Assembly (NCBI GenBank): GCA_017591395.1
Contig: WEDG01001391.1
Span: 1 to 64,000, forward strand
Direction: 5' to 3'
Origin: Schistocephalus solidus
Lineage: Eukaryota > Platyhelminthes > Cestoda > Diphyllobothriidea > Diphyllobothriidae
Length of the DNA stretch: 64,000 bases
The notes below the pieces were generated by a model that searched no databases, was not told where the DNA came from, and was given only the letters and a program-made list of their open reading frames with translations. A program made the translations under genes and the position numbers. Position 1 is the first letter of the stretch. Every line of letters starts with the position of its first letter. Below are positions 44,001 through 57,400 of the stretch, in pieces.

Positions 44001-47000
44001 AGATGCTGCTTCACGAGCAAATGAAATATGAGCAATAAGTTGCTTTCATGTCACAAAGTAACTGTGTAACAGTCAGGGTTGGTTAAAAGAGACGAGCCGA
44101 TTTAGTTGCTCAACCAAGCTCAACGCACATGTCACGTGAAATCGAATGGGTATGGGATATGAAACCTAGCAGCACTAAAGTTATTCACTTGTCCTTTTAT
44201 AAATATGTTGTCGGTAGTTACTTCGCATTAAAGTGTCCCTTAAAATAAATATTCCGAGATTCATTTATTAAAACGAGCTTATTTGTGCAGTTTATTGCCT
44301 GCATTATTGTACAGAAATTTGGATAAATAGTTTAGCTTACTATTAGCAGAATACTTTTAAGTTAGTGGAGCATAAAGTGATGGGAGAAGACTAGTTTTTC
44401 TTTTCGTTTTCACACAAAAAATCTTCCATTTTGATATTCAAAGTTTACGATATGATGACCGAAGGGGGTGTTCAAGAAAATAGAAAGTGTTTGTATAGAT
44501 TATAGTAAACACGGATTGAATGATTTATTTCAAGCGAACATATTTCGGCTCACTAAAAACACAAAACATTTATCAACTGTTTCGTCCTTTCCCTGAACAA
44601 AGGAGATATGTGTATGAGCAAAACGTTCAAATGGAAAATGTTTACTTTTAAAAAAACCTTTACGATAAAGACTAATATAAATGACCGGCATAACTTGCAC
44701 TGGATGACAAACAGGTCAAGTTGAAACATGCTAGGATCGTATGCTATTTTCTAGTGCAATTTTAATTGAATTCTGATAATGCTAAAAACTAGTTTTGGCG
44801 ATTCCCATAGTCTTTCGGAGCTCAGTAGGATTCGGATGCCAAGCAAAAATTACAAAGTTTTCCCCCGCGCAAGCTGATAAAAATAAAACAGTAACGAGCG
44901 TTCTAAATTTTCTCGTCAAGGGGATGTTAAAAACTAATAAAAATCTTCCTACAGTTCACGCTGAGATGAGCAAAGATTGGTGACTTGCATTCTAATATGA
45001 TCTGCCTATTCGTACTGTGTACCCACATTGGGCAAAGGATAGACCCGTTGGGAATGTTTTTTTAATCCTTCCTCATGGACATTATTGACTGTTGTTCTCA
45101 ACTCTCCTTATGCGTTCTAATATCCCTATACGTGGGCAGAAGTTGTTATCATAATATTCCGCTTCACAGATCTCGATTTAATATCTTTTGCAAGAATATT
45201 TTCCGCTTAGGTAATGTGGAAGTTGGCTGAAGATGGAAAAAAGAAATGTAAAAGTCTAGGACTTCAGATGGGTTCTTAAATTCCACAAGTGAAGGCCCAC
45301 TTAAGGTAATAAATTAGGAAGAAAAACTAGTCGGTCAGCTTCGATAAGTGGTGATGATAATGGACCAGTGTCCTTGAGTTGCGAAAAAACTGATACATAA
45401 GTGGGATTATTTGATTCCTCACTGCTTGATGAGCACTCTATTCACACCACTTGAACACCTCCTGCATTGTCTTTCTTCAGATTCCTCTGAAATAGAAGTA
45501 AGCGTCCCAAAATTTTGTTCTACAGATAAAAGACCTTACCATCGAATGAGTCTTCCATGTTTTGGCTACCTGATCTCTAATTTCCCGTCTATAAGAGGAA
45601 TACTGTAGATAACAACAGGCTTGTCAAAGTGCCTGTGAGAGTTCAAATTCAAATTGCCACGGATTTTCACGACAACAGTTTCCATGGTAATATGGTTTAC
45701 TCAACCATTCTTATGCCCGGAGAAAGCCGTATTTATGTTGAGCTCCAAAAATGACTACCAGTAACCCAGCACTCTGAAATACGGGGACCAAACAGAAACA
45801 AATTCTTTGAACACCATACCCGAAAACCCCCTCCCTGAAAACAGATTACCTGAGGATTCTTCCTCCCATTCTTGTTTTCAATGTATCGTCACACGACAAC
45901 CCCTATCCTTGCTCTAGTACGACGCACATTACTGTGCAGACCAGATGATGAGAAATCAAAAACGGACTTTGCTGACTTTGACTTCCTTGTTCATTCAATT
46001 GATCACCATTTTGCTTTGGTCATTGGTGCGTGTGATTCGGCTACGCCTTGCAACCATAGGATGGTATGAGAAGACGCTTACGTCGAAGGTGGTCGCTCGG
46101 CGACTTCCAAGGAAAGACTCTGCATGCCATAGCGGCATCCTGTATAGGTTTTCTGTAAATCAGTCGCGAGGGGTAAATATTCCCTCTGATTCGAGTGAGC
46201 AGATAGCTGGACGGGCTCCACCCTGCTCCGGAAAACCTGTAGCACGCGTGCATTTCTGCACCGCGGAGCCCTAACACATTATCACATTGCGCTGACGGTG
46301 GGACGGTGGGTCGGCGACCACGTGTATTTGCACCTTATGAACACCCCTTCGAGGCAGGAACGGAACACCATGCGGTTAGCAGTGTATTCTCAGTCGAGTC
46401 ATGGATCTTATAATTAGCATAAATCTATTGTCGGGCTAAGGGCAACTAAAGTATCTGCTCAACCTCGGGCAATAAATCATTGGTCAGGTCAAGACTGCGA
46501 CCTGAAAGGCGTGGTTTTGCCAGGGATAAATCCTATGGGTTTACTTCTAGCGAGGTGAGAGTGAAGATGCATGCTCATCTGAATTTTAACCGGTAACTTT
46601 ATAGTCGTCCACCTAATTTGAGCTTTTTGCATACCTCTATCACCATGACAGATGGGAAACATGGCGTGATTTCATTAAAACCGGCTTTTGGTGGGCATTT
46701 AGGGCAATGCATGTTTATTTGTTTAAAAAGAAGGCATGTGCACATTCACTGGCCCCGTCGCCGCAACAACCGCACTTTCAACACCCATGTCGCGGTAGGT
46801 CTATCGACCACTAGGAAGCCATTGCCGTAAAATTACCCAACACATGGACACAGGATGCATTAGGGAGTCCACTTAAACTGACTGGTTTTCTGTTAGTACT
46901 TTAAGGGACTTCGATACCGTTCTTGTTATTGTAACGATCCCGACCTGCTTTCCATGGGAAAGCAAGCAAACCTTACCCTCCTGTATGTCGAGGAGCGATC

Positions 47001-47970
47001 GCATATTTATGTTGCCTCGGACAGATAACAGACAAATTCAAAGCAGTCGCGTGAATTTCAAACTTTCACTTTTAAAAATCGCGCTTGTACACACACTGCC
47101 TACCATCTGACTCAAGTAGTTTTGGATTTAACCCGCAGATGGTGCGTTGTCTTAAAAGGAGAAGTGCAAATTAGAGCAAAGTGACCTGCGTTTCCACTTC
47201 CTTTTGAAGAGGGAACTTTAATCGTCAATTCCTGTCAGTAAAAAAAAACTGATTGACTATTCATGACAGACTCTTCAACAGCTGTTGAGCCGGCAGTGGT
47301 ACATTGCGGTAAATAGTTTGGGTGGAATGCGATCGACAGAAATTCATGCTTAATAATAATGTCACATTTCATTATGAGTTATTTTAGCCAGCACCTGAGT
47401 CCTCATATTGTTTTTCCTTGTTTTCGTTAAGTCCCTGTATACCCGTATATTCTTAAATACAATTTCAGGAAGTTTCAGGCGGCCTATTTAGTACCAGCAG
47501 ACCTAATCCATGTTACACGGTTAAGTCAATAAAATCATGCCTACTACGCTCCGAGGGCAACTGCTTGCACATTTCACCTCGGACAGACGACCAAAGAATA
47601 AAACCGTTACTCCTAAAAGGCTTCTTGCTATTTTTCCCTCTAGTGTCAACCAAGCCCCTAAGCAGACACGCATTTGAATTCATTAGTTTCATTATTCGAC
47701 AATATATACTGTCCCAGGAGATGCCACTGTTCTCACTCGGTGATGGAGTGTAAACCAAGTTATTGCTATTAAATAGACCTAACTTTTGTGGCAGAGTCAA
47801 TTGTCCATCATGGACTGGCAAGGGCAAACGAATTCGTCAAATTATTTTTGTCGAGGACTGCCCAATTAGATTTGAATTCAATCGAAAGGCATTTTCTGTC
47901 CTCAGCTAGGATTATTACCAGGGTCGAAAGTGTGAGGGACCTTTTCCCTTTTAGAATAGAGAGCGTTAAT
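41003..47970. other. Long stretch without a recognised gene
   Basis: Mostly AT-rich DNA. The plus frame 42074-42349 (91 codons; VVKFHPPSYGYRGLAEDHET) follows an acceptor-like TTGGTATTGCAG, but the opposite strand is open too and no family is recognised. Around 45870-46280 a GC-richer patch has frames on both strands and the LLCRPDDEKSK motif also hinted at near 35.87 kb. I make no gene call. Confidence 0.4.
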
Positions 47971-47979
47971 TCCACAATT

Positions 47980-48711
47980 CAGGCTGTGACAGGAAGGCAC
48001 GAAGTGTTAGGAGCCACAATCACCACTATTCGGCAACTGTTCAGCAGATTGTATAGCCCCGAAACGTTGGTGAACGATAAAGGATGACAGTTCACATCAG
48101 TCACCATCGCTCGATGCTGTAAGCAGTCAGGCATTAATCACTTGCGTTCGCCACGATACTACCCACAGTCCAACGGAAAGGTTGAAAGATTCGTGGACAC
48201 TTTAAAACGGGTTCTCCAGAAGGCAAGCATGGAGCAGACTAAGGAAGAAGTTATCAAAATATTCCTACTGAACTATCAGGCAACCAAAGACCCAATCGTT
48301 TCAAACCGTGGCTCTCCTGCAGATGCTTAGATGCAGAAAAAGCATCGAACGCCATTCCACGTAATCCGTCCACTGTGATCTGTCGGTGTTGGTGATGAAA
48401 AAGTTAATGCGACGCCGATAGAAAGGCAATTCAACCGAGCAAAGCAAAGGTTGTTCCATCCGGGTGAGACGCTGCTGGCAAAGGACTACAGGAACAATCA
48501 CGAAAAGTGGCCAATTGGACGTGCTCACCGAAAGTGCCGTGGCGTGGTCTACGAGATTCGAGTCGGATCAGACATTTGGGTACGCCTCACCAATCAGCTG
48601 AAACCAAGTCGAAGCCCAAACCTATCACCGAAACGACAACTGGACACATTCCGTCTGCCAAGGTCAGAAGCCACCGTCCCAGTGGCAAACCCATCCCCCT
48701 CAACCACTTAG
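47980..48711 (+). pseudogene. Ty3/gypsy integrase core and C-terminal domain
   Basis: A single plus-strand frame gives GATITTIRQLFSRLYSPETL and VNDKG*QFTSVTIARC, which includes the second catalytic Asp of the D,D-35-E core. Then come INHLRSPRYYPQSNGKVERF (the Glu), VDTLKRVLQKASMEQTKEEV and FLLNYQATKDPIVSNRGSPA. After two stops (48328, 48376) it continues with FNRAKQRLFHPGETLLAKDY, WPIGRAHRKCRGVVYEIRVG and SDIWVRLTNQLKPSRSPN, the GPY/F-type or chromodomain-less C-terminal region. Three stops but no frameshift, so decay is mild. It belongs to another gypsy lineage than the 31-33 kb copy. The upstream polyprotein is missing. Confidence 0.85.
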
Positions 48712-48921
48712 ATGATCGAGTCGAAGAAGAACACAATCGGGTCCATTGATTGTGAACCCGCGTCTCAAATATTACCAATCAGCTTAAAGGAGGAAGTACT
48801 AGGAGCCACCCTAACCGACTCACTCGCACGTCGCCCTGACGACTCACCCCCATGCCGCACTAGCGTTCGCCCGCTAGCCGTGCACGTGGTGGTCACACAG
48901 CTGCCGCCGGGATGCGTCTGA
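48712..48921 (+). pseudogene. Possible end of the gypsy polyprotein, with polypurine-tract-like site
   Basis: The integrase frame continues after one TAG for 69 codons to 48921 (GATLTDSLARRPDDSPPCRT). Inside it, AAAGGAGGAAG at 48786-48796 resembles the polypurine tract that primes plus-strand synthesis just before a 3' LTR, and the sequence after it would then be LTR. Both readings are inference; no matching 5' LTR is in the window. Confidence 0.35.
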
Positions 48922-50029
48922 TGAGTCAGAGGACCAATTGAGATGCTAACCGCTGAAGCCCACTATCTGACTGGTTCGACTGAAGTCCAACCTTAAACAT
49001 GCTCATACGTTCTTTGTTTACCTTGAAGATGCGCTTTTAGCATGCGGCAATACACTCCTATTCTTCCGCCTTCGCTGTTAAGTTCTCCTTTGGGGAGTCG
49101 ATCGAAGAGTTGTTGGACGAGCGACCATCCGGCTTGTAGCAAGACCCTCACGTGAAGATCGCCTACTTTAGCCTACCCAAGGTTGTTTATTTTGAAGATA
49201 ACCGTAACGAATATATAAAATTTCCTCATTGTGGGCACTGAAACACCTACATAGGCGAAGGTGTAGACTAGCTCATGTGAGATTTTACTGTGGCACACGC
49301 CACTGACAACAACAACTGAACTTCAGACGTGACCTCAGGCTTAAAATTGTTGAATAAGCGCAGTGACCACGTGGCTCTATATTCTGTGTTAGAATTTTCC
49401 TAGGCAGAGTAATTAGCCACACGGAGACGACACAGGTGGCCAAAGCTTCCAGTAACAACGAGCCACATTACCGATTCATCATCTTACCAAGAGTCTACAG
49501 TAAGATTTACCTCTGGCAATCCAGTCAGCTACGTAAGTGTCCCAACGCCGGACACCGTTTGTACCGCACTTTTGTCTGTGTTGAAAGATATAAAACTTCG
49601 AGTATGTGAGACGCACTAAAACCTTCAATCACGGCTTAGCAATTTACCGTTAAATCCGTCAATTGAGCTGCCCGCTAGGGTACAAATATCGGACCACTCT
49701 TTTGACTACGAAATGGTGCTATTGCCCGGTATGGCTTGAATTCGTGGAAGCAGGCCTACATCAATGACATATCCGGACACGGGAAAGTGTTTCGAAAGCT
49801 CAGAACGATTGAGTTTTCCTCGAAGCGTTCAAACAGTTCTTCAACAACAATACACCATGAGCGTTACCGTTCCTCTTAAATTGGTTGGGCAATACATGTG
49901 CTGGACGTAAGTGGTCATCAGAATGGTTCATTAGGCTGTCGCTCAACAACTTATAATATAAGCAAAAAGTGAATATCGAGGCCCGTTCTTCAATGCTTAG
50001 TGTTGGACGAATGACGCTAGGATCGCTGA
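48922..50029. other. No gene recognised; could include gypsy LTR
   Basis: Slightly GC-richer DNA with only short frames. If the polypurine tract is real, the first few hundred bases are the 3' LTR. Confidence 0.35.
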
Positions 50030-50171
50030 CGGCTACTGAATCAAAAATGACCATTCTAGTTCCCCTTTCCTCTGCCAGAAAGGTTTTATGCCCATGGTAA
50101 CGGCTACTGAATCACAAATAACCATTCCAGTTCCCCTTACCTCTGGCAGAAAGGTTTTATGCCTATGAAAC
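50030..50171. repeat. Tandem pair of 71-bp SINE-tail-like units
   Basis: CGGCTACTGAATCA starts both units at 50030 and 50101; each continues with AACCATTCCAGTTCCCC-type sequence and CAGAAAGGTTTTATGCC. The unit resembles the SINE tail at 33985 (CGGCTAATAAGCCAGAAATG followed by CCATTCCGGTCTCCCC). They lie 140 bp before a complete tRNA-headed SINE. Confidence 0.65.
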
Positions 50172-50306
50172 TAGCCACTATGTGGATGCTAGCGGGACTC
50201 GAGAGTGAGACCCTAGGTATAACGGGACGAGTGATTTCAAGTAGGCATCTGTGAGTATTCATCAACGAATGCAGTCAATATTTCTGACCTAAACCGACAA
50301 AACTAT

Positions 50307-50465
50307 GAGCCCATAGTTCAATGGTTAGAGCGTTGGACTTCTGAGCCACAGTTCGGTTGTTCGAGATTCAGGTGGCGTAAAAACTGCGGTCGGCTATGAC
50401 TGGCTGATCTCGGCTAGTAACTAGAAATGGTCATTGCACTTTACCCTCTCTCTGACGTTTTTATT
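50307..50465 (+). mobile_element. tRNA-Arg(UCU)-derived SINE
   Basis: The head reads GAGCCCATAGTTCAATGGTT and AGAGCGTTGGACTTCTGAGC. It holds an A box (TAGTTCAATGG), a D arm, an anticodon stem TTGGA with a CTTCTGA loop giving anticodon TCT, and a degenerate B box (GTTCGAGATTC). The 3' strands of the anticodon and T stems are mutated, so it is not a working tRNA. It continues into a CGGCTAGTAACTAGAAATGG tail shared with other SINE tails here and ends in a T-rich stretch. It would be copied by a LINE in trans; length is about 160 bp. Confidence 0.6.
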
Positions 50466-50930
50466 TTTACTTCATTTTAGGCCTATTTGATAAACAAAGA
50501 TTCCTTGAAATGTAGGTATTCGAGAAAGAATCTTTTCAAAAAAGCTGGTTTTGTTAGCAACGGACGGGAAACGTTGTCCATATTGAGAGCAGCAGAGTGC
50601 AGTCTGCATGCTTTCACAAGCCTGCTTAGAAAACAAGCTGGGTCTTTCAAAAATACATTTGTGTCAAGTCGATTCTTTGCGACCACTGAGGATAAATAGG
50701 TATCTTTTTCCAGTCAACAATAATACCATGAACTGTTTAAATGTGGGGGCACGCTTGAAGACATGTTCCTTTTTGATACAGTGGTCGATATGTTCTAAGT
50801 TGACATTTTCTCAAGAAACCTCTCAGATGTCTTTTATTTTCAAAATTCATAAAAGCCAAAAGAACTGCAGGAAGAGATTCCCGCTCAGAAGACAACATTT
50901 TACCGTGGGTTAGGAAATTGAAGATAACCT
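50466..50930. other. No gene recognised
   Basis: AT-rich DNA after the SINE; a 101-codon frame (50608-50913) overlaps frames on both strands and has no motif. Confidence 0.45.
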
Positions 50931-51385
50931 TTAACTCGGATGACCAGGTGGAGGGGCGGGGCGGGGGGAAGTCGAAAGAAGAGCAGATGAAAGAGGAGCG
51001 GATAGAAATGTGGGGGCGAGGATGGGCAGCTGTTGCGGGAATGTAGAGGGGGAGGGAGAGCGACTGGTCGAGAGGGGGTGGCGTAGGGGGGGGGCGGGCG
51101 GGCGGGCTGGAGGATCAAAAGTAGTTACAGGAGGGTGGGACAGAGCAGGGGTGACGAGCAGCCAGAGGAGAGAGGAAGGGTAGGACATTGATTTATTTCC
51201 ATAGGAATGCTTTGGAGGAGGAGAATGAGTGGGGTATTGGCATTGTGGGGGCGAAGAGAGTCGAGCGGAGTTTGAGGAAACCTGTTGTCTCCGGATGGGG
51301 GAGGAGAAATGGAGTGGAGGGGGCTTATAGGAGAGCGCGAGGGAGAGTGAGCAGGGTGGTGGGGGAGGAATGGCCTCAGAAGAGA
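50931..51385. repeat. Purine/G-rich island
   Basis: The plus strand is strongly G+A biased, with runs such as GGGGCGGGGCGGGGGG and GGGGGGGGGCGGGCGGGCGG in an otherwise AT-rich region. The minus strand is open for 171 codons only because C/T-rich DNA encodes Pro, Ser and Leu. The G-runs at about 51087-51110 meet the usual G-quadruplex pattern of four G3+ runs with short loops. No duplicate was found in the window. Confidence 0.7.
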
Positions 51386-54354
51386 ATTGATAAATCACAG
51401 TCCTTTGGAGCACCTGCAACACGTTTACTTCAACTTTAAACCTCAAACTGGAGACCCGTTTTGTTTGTTCGAATAGTTAACAACAGAGACAGTATGGTTT
51501 GAGCCCCAACCATTGCTTCTGCATTATTAATGTCCACTCATCTTCGCTTTCAGGGTTTGTCAAGTGCTGCATTTGTGTGCGCTCTCAGAACACGATACTT
51601 CACATAAAAGTTTGGAAAATACTGTCAAGGAGCCGCTTTACTCAGTTGTTCGCAGCTACCAAAAACCAAATATGATCGGAAACGGATGTGACCGTCCATC
51701 TTAACTATCTTCTTAGGAATTTCGTATTCAATTAATTCAAAATACATACAGAGTAAATAAAATAATTTTCCTTCATATTCTGCCTTAAAGGTTCCTTTTC
51801 CTGAAATTTTCGGTTTTGCGCAAAATTCCAGAAACATACACGCATTAGTTTCCGCTATCGCTGAACGCTTGTTTTGTTGACGAAAAGTATGCTTTCTTAA
51901 AAATGACCCTACTGTCTCAATCTACACTACTCACATCTGGCGTAGGTCCGGTTAACGGATGGCCGAGGGCAGTCGACCGGGAAATTGTTTCTCTCTATCG
52001 ATGGTTTTTTTTATTTACCCCGCAAGCTCGACCCAGCTACCCCCCAAAAAAATGGTACATGTCAGGATTTAAACCGGGTGATCAGGTGTGTATCAAGTAT
52101 CACTGACGGTATTTATCAGATGACAGGTATTCAGAAAAAAAAAAACAGATGATATTCACAGGAGGTACAGGGCAGTTTCATACAGTAGATTCACAAATAC
52201 TACGTTTGAGGTATGAAGTCAAACCATCCGGGGGCCACTCACAGCCATTCGTGTGAGGAGAAAATAGATTGGAAGGCTGGCACTGTTTGCTGGAAAAAAA
52301 TTTAACAAGTAGATGAGTGGTGAAAACAAGGAGTTGGCTCTGTGCTCAAACTGTAGAAATCTGGGAACCAAATTGCTTAACAGACGAAGGTGAAAGACAT
52401 GGAAAAGAATCAATCTGCCTTGATCTTGATTGATCTGTCTCGAGTGATTCCACTTTACCTTGAACCAGACTGTCTGCATTGGGTTCAAACCCTCAGTTCT
52501 TAGGGAATTTGGAAAATCCGACTTTTCCCCGGAATTAATGTCAAGAGCCACTTAACACTGTTTTTCTTAGCACTCCCTGAAGAATGAATATAACCTTGCC
52601 AAAATGCAGTCTTACTTGCATAAAATATAAATGGAGAGTAAACTAAAGGGTGTTGAAGCATAGGAGATCAACTTTTAAAACACACACACTGCAAACGGAT
52701 TTGCTATCTCTTGAGCTGCTAACGGATGTTCTAAACGTTTTCTTAGATTTGAAAATAAGTTTGTACGATTAACCATGATGCAGCATAATTCAAAGATAAT
52801 CCAGCCAAGACGTTTGAATTAGCTTCTTATCTTCCGTCTACCAAAAGCATAATCTATAAGAAATAACTACCAAATTAGCCTGAATGTTCACATTGCTTTC
52901 CTATGCCCGTTTAACTTGAAATATTTTTTATAAAAAGCATGCACTTACTTATTCCTCTTTGTACTCAATTAGTAACAATTTACGTCTTTTTCTAAATCTG
53001 TAAACAGTGAAGCGTAGTTTTCGGTTTTTAAAAAGGTTTATACTTATGAGATTTTTAAGACTGCAAAATATAATTCATAAATCACGTATTTGTTCATTTA
53101 TTAATGCTCTTGTAAAATTCAAAACACGTTTTTCATTCACTGCAAATATTTATGAACCTTACTTGACTTGTTTTTATAGTTTATAGGAATGGATGATTTT
53201 CCATAAACGAAACATTAACGACTTGTCCTTATAAAAATAAAAATGCAAGTGTACCAAAAGGTGAGGTTCACAATTAATCAGGTCTTAAAGTCTTAAATAA
53301 TGTTTTTGTACATAATCTAAGAAACAAAATGTATCAAATATCACCGTGAAAAGTTTGTGCTCATTTAATAATTATTTTTATAGGGAGAGGTGTTTTAGGC
53401 AGCAGAGAAAGCTGATGAAAAATTCACAATCCCGGCGTGACTGATTTATTTCGGGATAAGATTGCATGGTAATTAATAATACGATCCCACATATCTTTTC
53501 GAATGGAAAACTTAATATTGGAATTTCGTTCAAAATTGCATTGGATAACACATCTTCTGTGCATTATTGAATGATAGTCGTTATATTGAGATTACAGACC
53601 GTTGGTTTCGACCCTGATTGGAACCATCCATTTCCGTTATGTAAGTCAAATTGATCGATACGTGCTGCTCCCATGTGGCTATATATCTCCAAATTGAGTT
53701 TGCTCGATGTAATATTGGTTGTTGTGTTAGTTTGGTTAATAAACGATCACGGATATCTTAATCCTCCTTACTTCCATTTGTTCTGCTTGCTTTAAATTTA
53801 TAGGTGAAATTACAAACCTTAAAGCTAGCCTGAACATTAATTTTGTTATTACATGGAGTCTAAACGCATTGAGGTCACAAGTTATGATTCAAAAAACATT
53901 TCCGAAGCAAGATGACAATTTAATGTGAAAGCAAATGTAGTGTATGTACTCCAGATCTCAGCCCACTCGATGATCAACTTACTTGAGTTTTTACTCTGGC
54001 CCGTGAGGTTTGGGGTATCACTGGCCGATGTCCCAGAAATGGAAAATTTTTTGTCCCTGTAGTTGTCAGTAAACACTTCTCCACTATTGATTGCTAGTCA
54101 TTGAGCCACGATCTGCGCGAGCTGTGGTGCCTCCGCTCCCTGTCTTTATTGGCCACAAGTTTTCAGAAACAAAGTAATTAACGTAAACTCTAATCTAGTT
54201 TACCTTACTTCCTTTGCTAATCGAATTCCAGAAAAGTTTAAGTTCGCGATGATTCGATGATGCGCATATGCGAAGACACGCCAGCCAACCGCACCTTATT
54301 CCGAATCCGATGACCAATCAATACGAACAGTAAACTGACACCCAAAACTAGCCC

Positions 54355-54356
<2 letters not shown>
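51386..54356. other. No gene recognised
   Basis: AT-rich, stop-rich DNA without repeats linked to other regions. Confidence 0.5.

Positions 54357-54397
<41 letters not shown>
54357..54397. repeat. TA microsatellite
   Basis: About 20 TA units. Confidence 0.9.
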
Positions 54398-54401
<4 letters not shown>

Positions 54402-57400
54402 CATAATATTTTTAAAATTTGAACAATAAAAGACTTATTAATACCGACGTTTCTTTTGTTTTTCTTTCGGCCAGTAAATTATATCTTTAGTTGGACAACT
54501 AAGGCCTGGATAGGTCAGCCATTGGTGTTCAGCAATAACTCCGGCTTAATTCACTGAACTGCATGTACTGACATCGAGGATGATCCCTCTAAGACGGAAG
54601 TAGAAATGCCACTGAAATTGGTTAAACCCTTTGCAGCCATTTTGTTCTGATAGCGTGTTGTCAATATCGGCCGAAACTTCAAAGGCCAATTTAACTACTG
54701 AATTTCGCAGACATGTTTTTCAGGTAGTATAACTCAGGCAACCCTTTTAACGGGGACATGAGAACAAGAATCACTCAAAATATAGGTGGCTTGACGCTAG
54801 GAAAGTACGGTTGTTCTAAGGTTAGGGTAAGAACTAAGTTAAGGGTACGTTCAATTTTAGGGTTAAGGGTATAGCCAGTGATAATTGTAATGATAGTGTT
54901 AAGACCGGGTTAAAATGAAGATTAGGGTAACCATTTAGGTTGATGTTGGGTGAGGGAAGTACTTACCGTTCCTAGAATTATAAACAGGGCCAAGTTTATT
55001 ACTTGAAGTGGCGTTCCTATTATCGTCTGCGTTTTAATGGGACCATATCAGTAATCTTTACCTAATCAATATCAGGTTACCCCACCAAATGCCATAATCT
55101 AAGACTATAGGGCTAAATGACTAGTTAAGACTCTTGGTCGATTTATCATACTTGGAAGAATACGCTGAAAGTTTGCCTATTTATTTCAGATGGATGTACA
55201 TAACAGTACTGAATGTGCACCCAGAGATTGGCCAGAGGTGCAATGACAATTGAAGATTTTTAATATATTTGCCCGACTGTCTTCGAATAGAAGAAATTAT
55301 ATAAAGATAATAAACACTTAAAGAATGGAACTTCACTTTACTTGCAAAGGAATTTTTTCATTTATTTCTAACGTATGTGGATGGTTTTAAGATCCACGGA
55401 GAATGAGCAAAGATAACAGTAGGCATCTGGACCCTTTTTTGAAGGGCCGTTTAATCATCGGTTGTCTTAGATTGTCTATTTAAGTAACTTTTGTACTGTG
55501 AGCTAAAAATCATGGTACGCAACCGAATAGTATATTTGAATCAAAATCAACCGGTCAGTATTCATTAAGTTAAATTTAAAAGCACAGAATTGTATGGCAA
55601 AACTTCAGGTTATTTTTCATGCACTAGGCCTATGTTTTGCCTTACTTCGAATCCTATAACCATTCTGAATATTAGGTGGAATAATCGTAAAATCGCAAAT
55701 TATATCAAAAAAATAGTATTTTGTACATAAATATTTACTTAACTGATCGGCAAAAAGAAGGTATTTAATACGCTAAAGATTACCTATATGACCTCCTAAA
55801 CAGCGCATGGGGACAGGAAACACCCGTTATGCAGCTGAATTTGTGACAACTTCCACGGGAATTAGGGTGAAGCGTTAGGTCAGAGTCCTTGGTTTGGATA
55901 TATTTTAGAGATAGGTTAAGATTATAATTATGGCTAACGTTAATGTAAATTACTCTTAAGCTAGGCGAAAAGAAATTACGGGGTGGTGATTTTAGGATTT
56001 AAGGTTTCTTGTGTGGATAGAACACAAGAATATTTATCCTTGCAAAAGCCCACCATGATGATTTTTGCAGGGCGGTCATATTCCCGTGTCCTGTTTTGTA
56101 GTCCACATAAGCAATCCTTAACTTTTATACAAAATAAGGTGTTGGCTTTTCAAAATAACATGCTTTTGGTGACACGCAGTAAAAAAACGTATTTTGTGCA
56201 GTGAATTTTGTTAAATGTTGCCCTTCTATTTGTTTATCTTCAGCTGTGCCAAATGGACAACAATAAAATAAAATAAATTTCGAGTATTTTTGTACGGGGA
56301 ATCACGAATTGCTCAAATTCTATACTTGAAGAAAGAGTATTGGCCTATGCTATAGACCTTGCAGTTAAGATAACATTGGAGATTTGTTAATGGCTATTTA
56401 GATACGATAGGCTTAGCAGATCAATTATTGCGGTTTCTGGGCATACAAGCGAAAGCAGCGTCTACTGGTAAGTGCTATGTCTCTTCAAATTAGTGAATAA
56501 TTTTACCTAAGTGTAAAATGGTTTCATGTGGATTTGGAGTTCAAAAATGTGGATTGGGTTTTTGCAAAACGAGAAAGTAATTCTACTTCAACTGCATACA
56601 TTTAAAGTAACTTTCCCCTAAAGCATTCTGTAAAATTTAGTGAAATTTCAGCATTTATTTGCAGTGGATGGTTAAATTTTTAAAAATATTGTACTCATTT
56701 TTCAAGGATTAAGATTTTCTCAGGTGATTAGAAGGCTGTTCATCAAAGAGGCAACCCCCAGGCTTACAAAGACATTTTAAAACCTCGCTTAAAATAATCT
56801 ATTTTAACCGAAACAAAAATGTCAACCCTCTTCTACGTTCTACGAGATTTGACATAAGGTTTTCCAGTGATCCATCGGTTTTTGAGTGCCACTAGCATGA
56901 CATCTTTCCTTAACTTCTGTTGCGCAATCTCATGAAGAAAACGTGCGTTTTAAATTTGAATCTCTCCACAATTATTTTTGTGTTTTTAGTTTGGCTTTAC
57001 GCTTACTATGAACGTTCCTCGCAACAGCAGTTTGACAAAAGATTCCGTTACTAGTTTTAAATTCTAATATAAACTTCTGTGATATACTGCGTATCCGAAA
57101 ATTACAGGAACAACAAAGGCGATTGTAAAAGCACTTACTGGAAGGCCGGACTTTTCAAATATAAAATTATCTTTTGCTATTTTTTTGTGAGAGTGATTAG
57201 CTTTATTTAATTTGTATGTTATCCTTTCTGTGAAACAATTCAAAAACTACTTTGGAGTTATAAAGCTTCTGGTTTTATCTGGTGTAAGTAAGCTCATTGT
57301 GCCCCTAATTGTTAGAACCAATCAAAATTGGCCTCATATTATTGCAAATATCTTTTATATTTTGACCCCATTTCTGTATGTGTTCACGTGGAAGCTCGTT

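Noticed and set aside
50931..51446. 171-codon Pro/Ser-rich open frame on the minus strand
   Set aside because: It results from C/T-rich low-complexity DNA; no domain, and translation is almost only Pro, Ser, Leu and Ala.
53560..53640. B-box-like GGTTTCGACCC as a second tRNA/SINE head
   Set aside because: No A box at proper spacing and no SINE tail follows.
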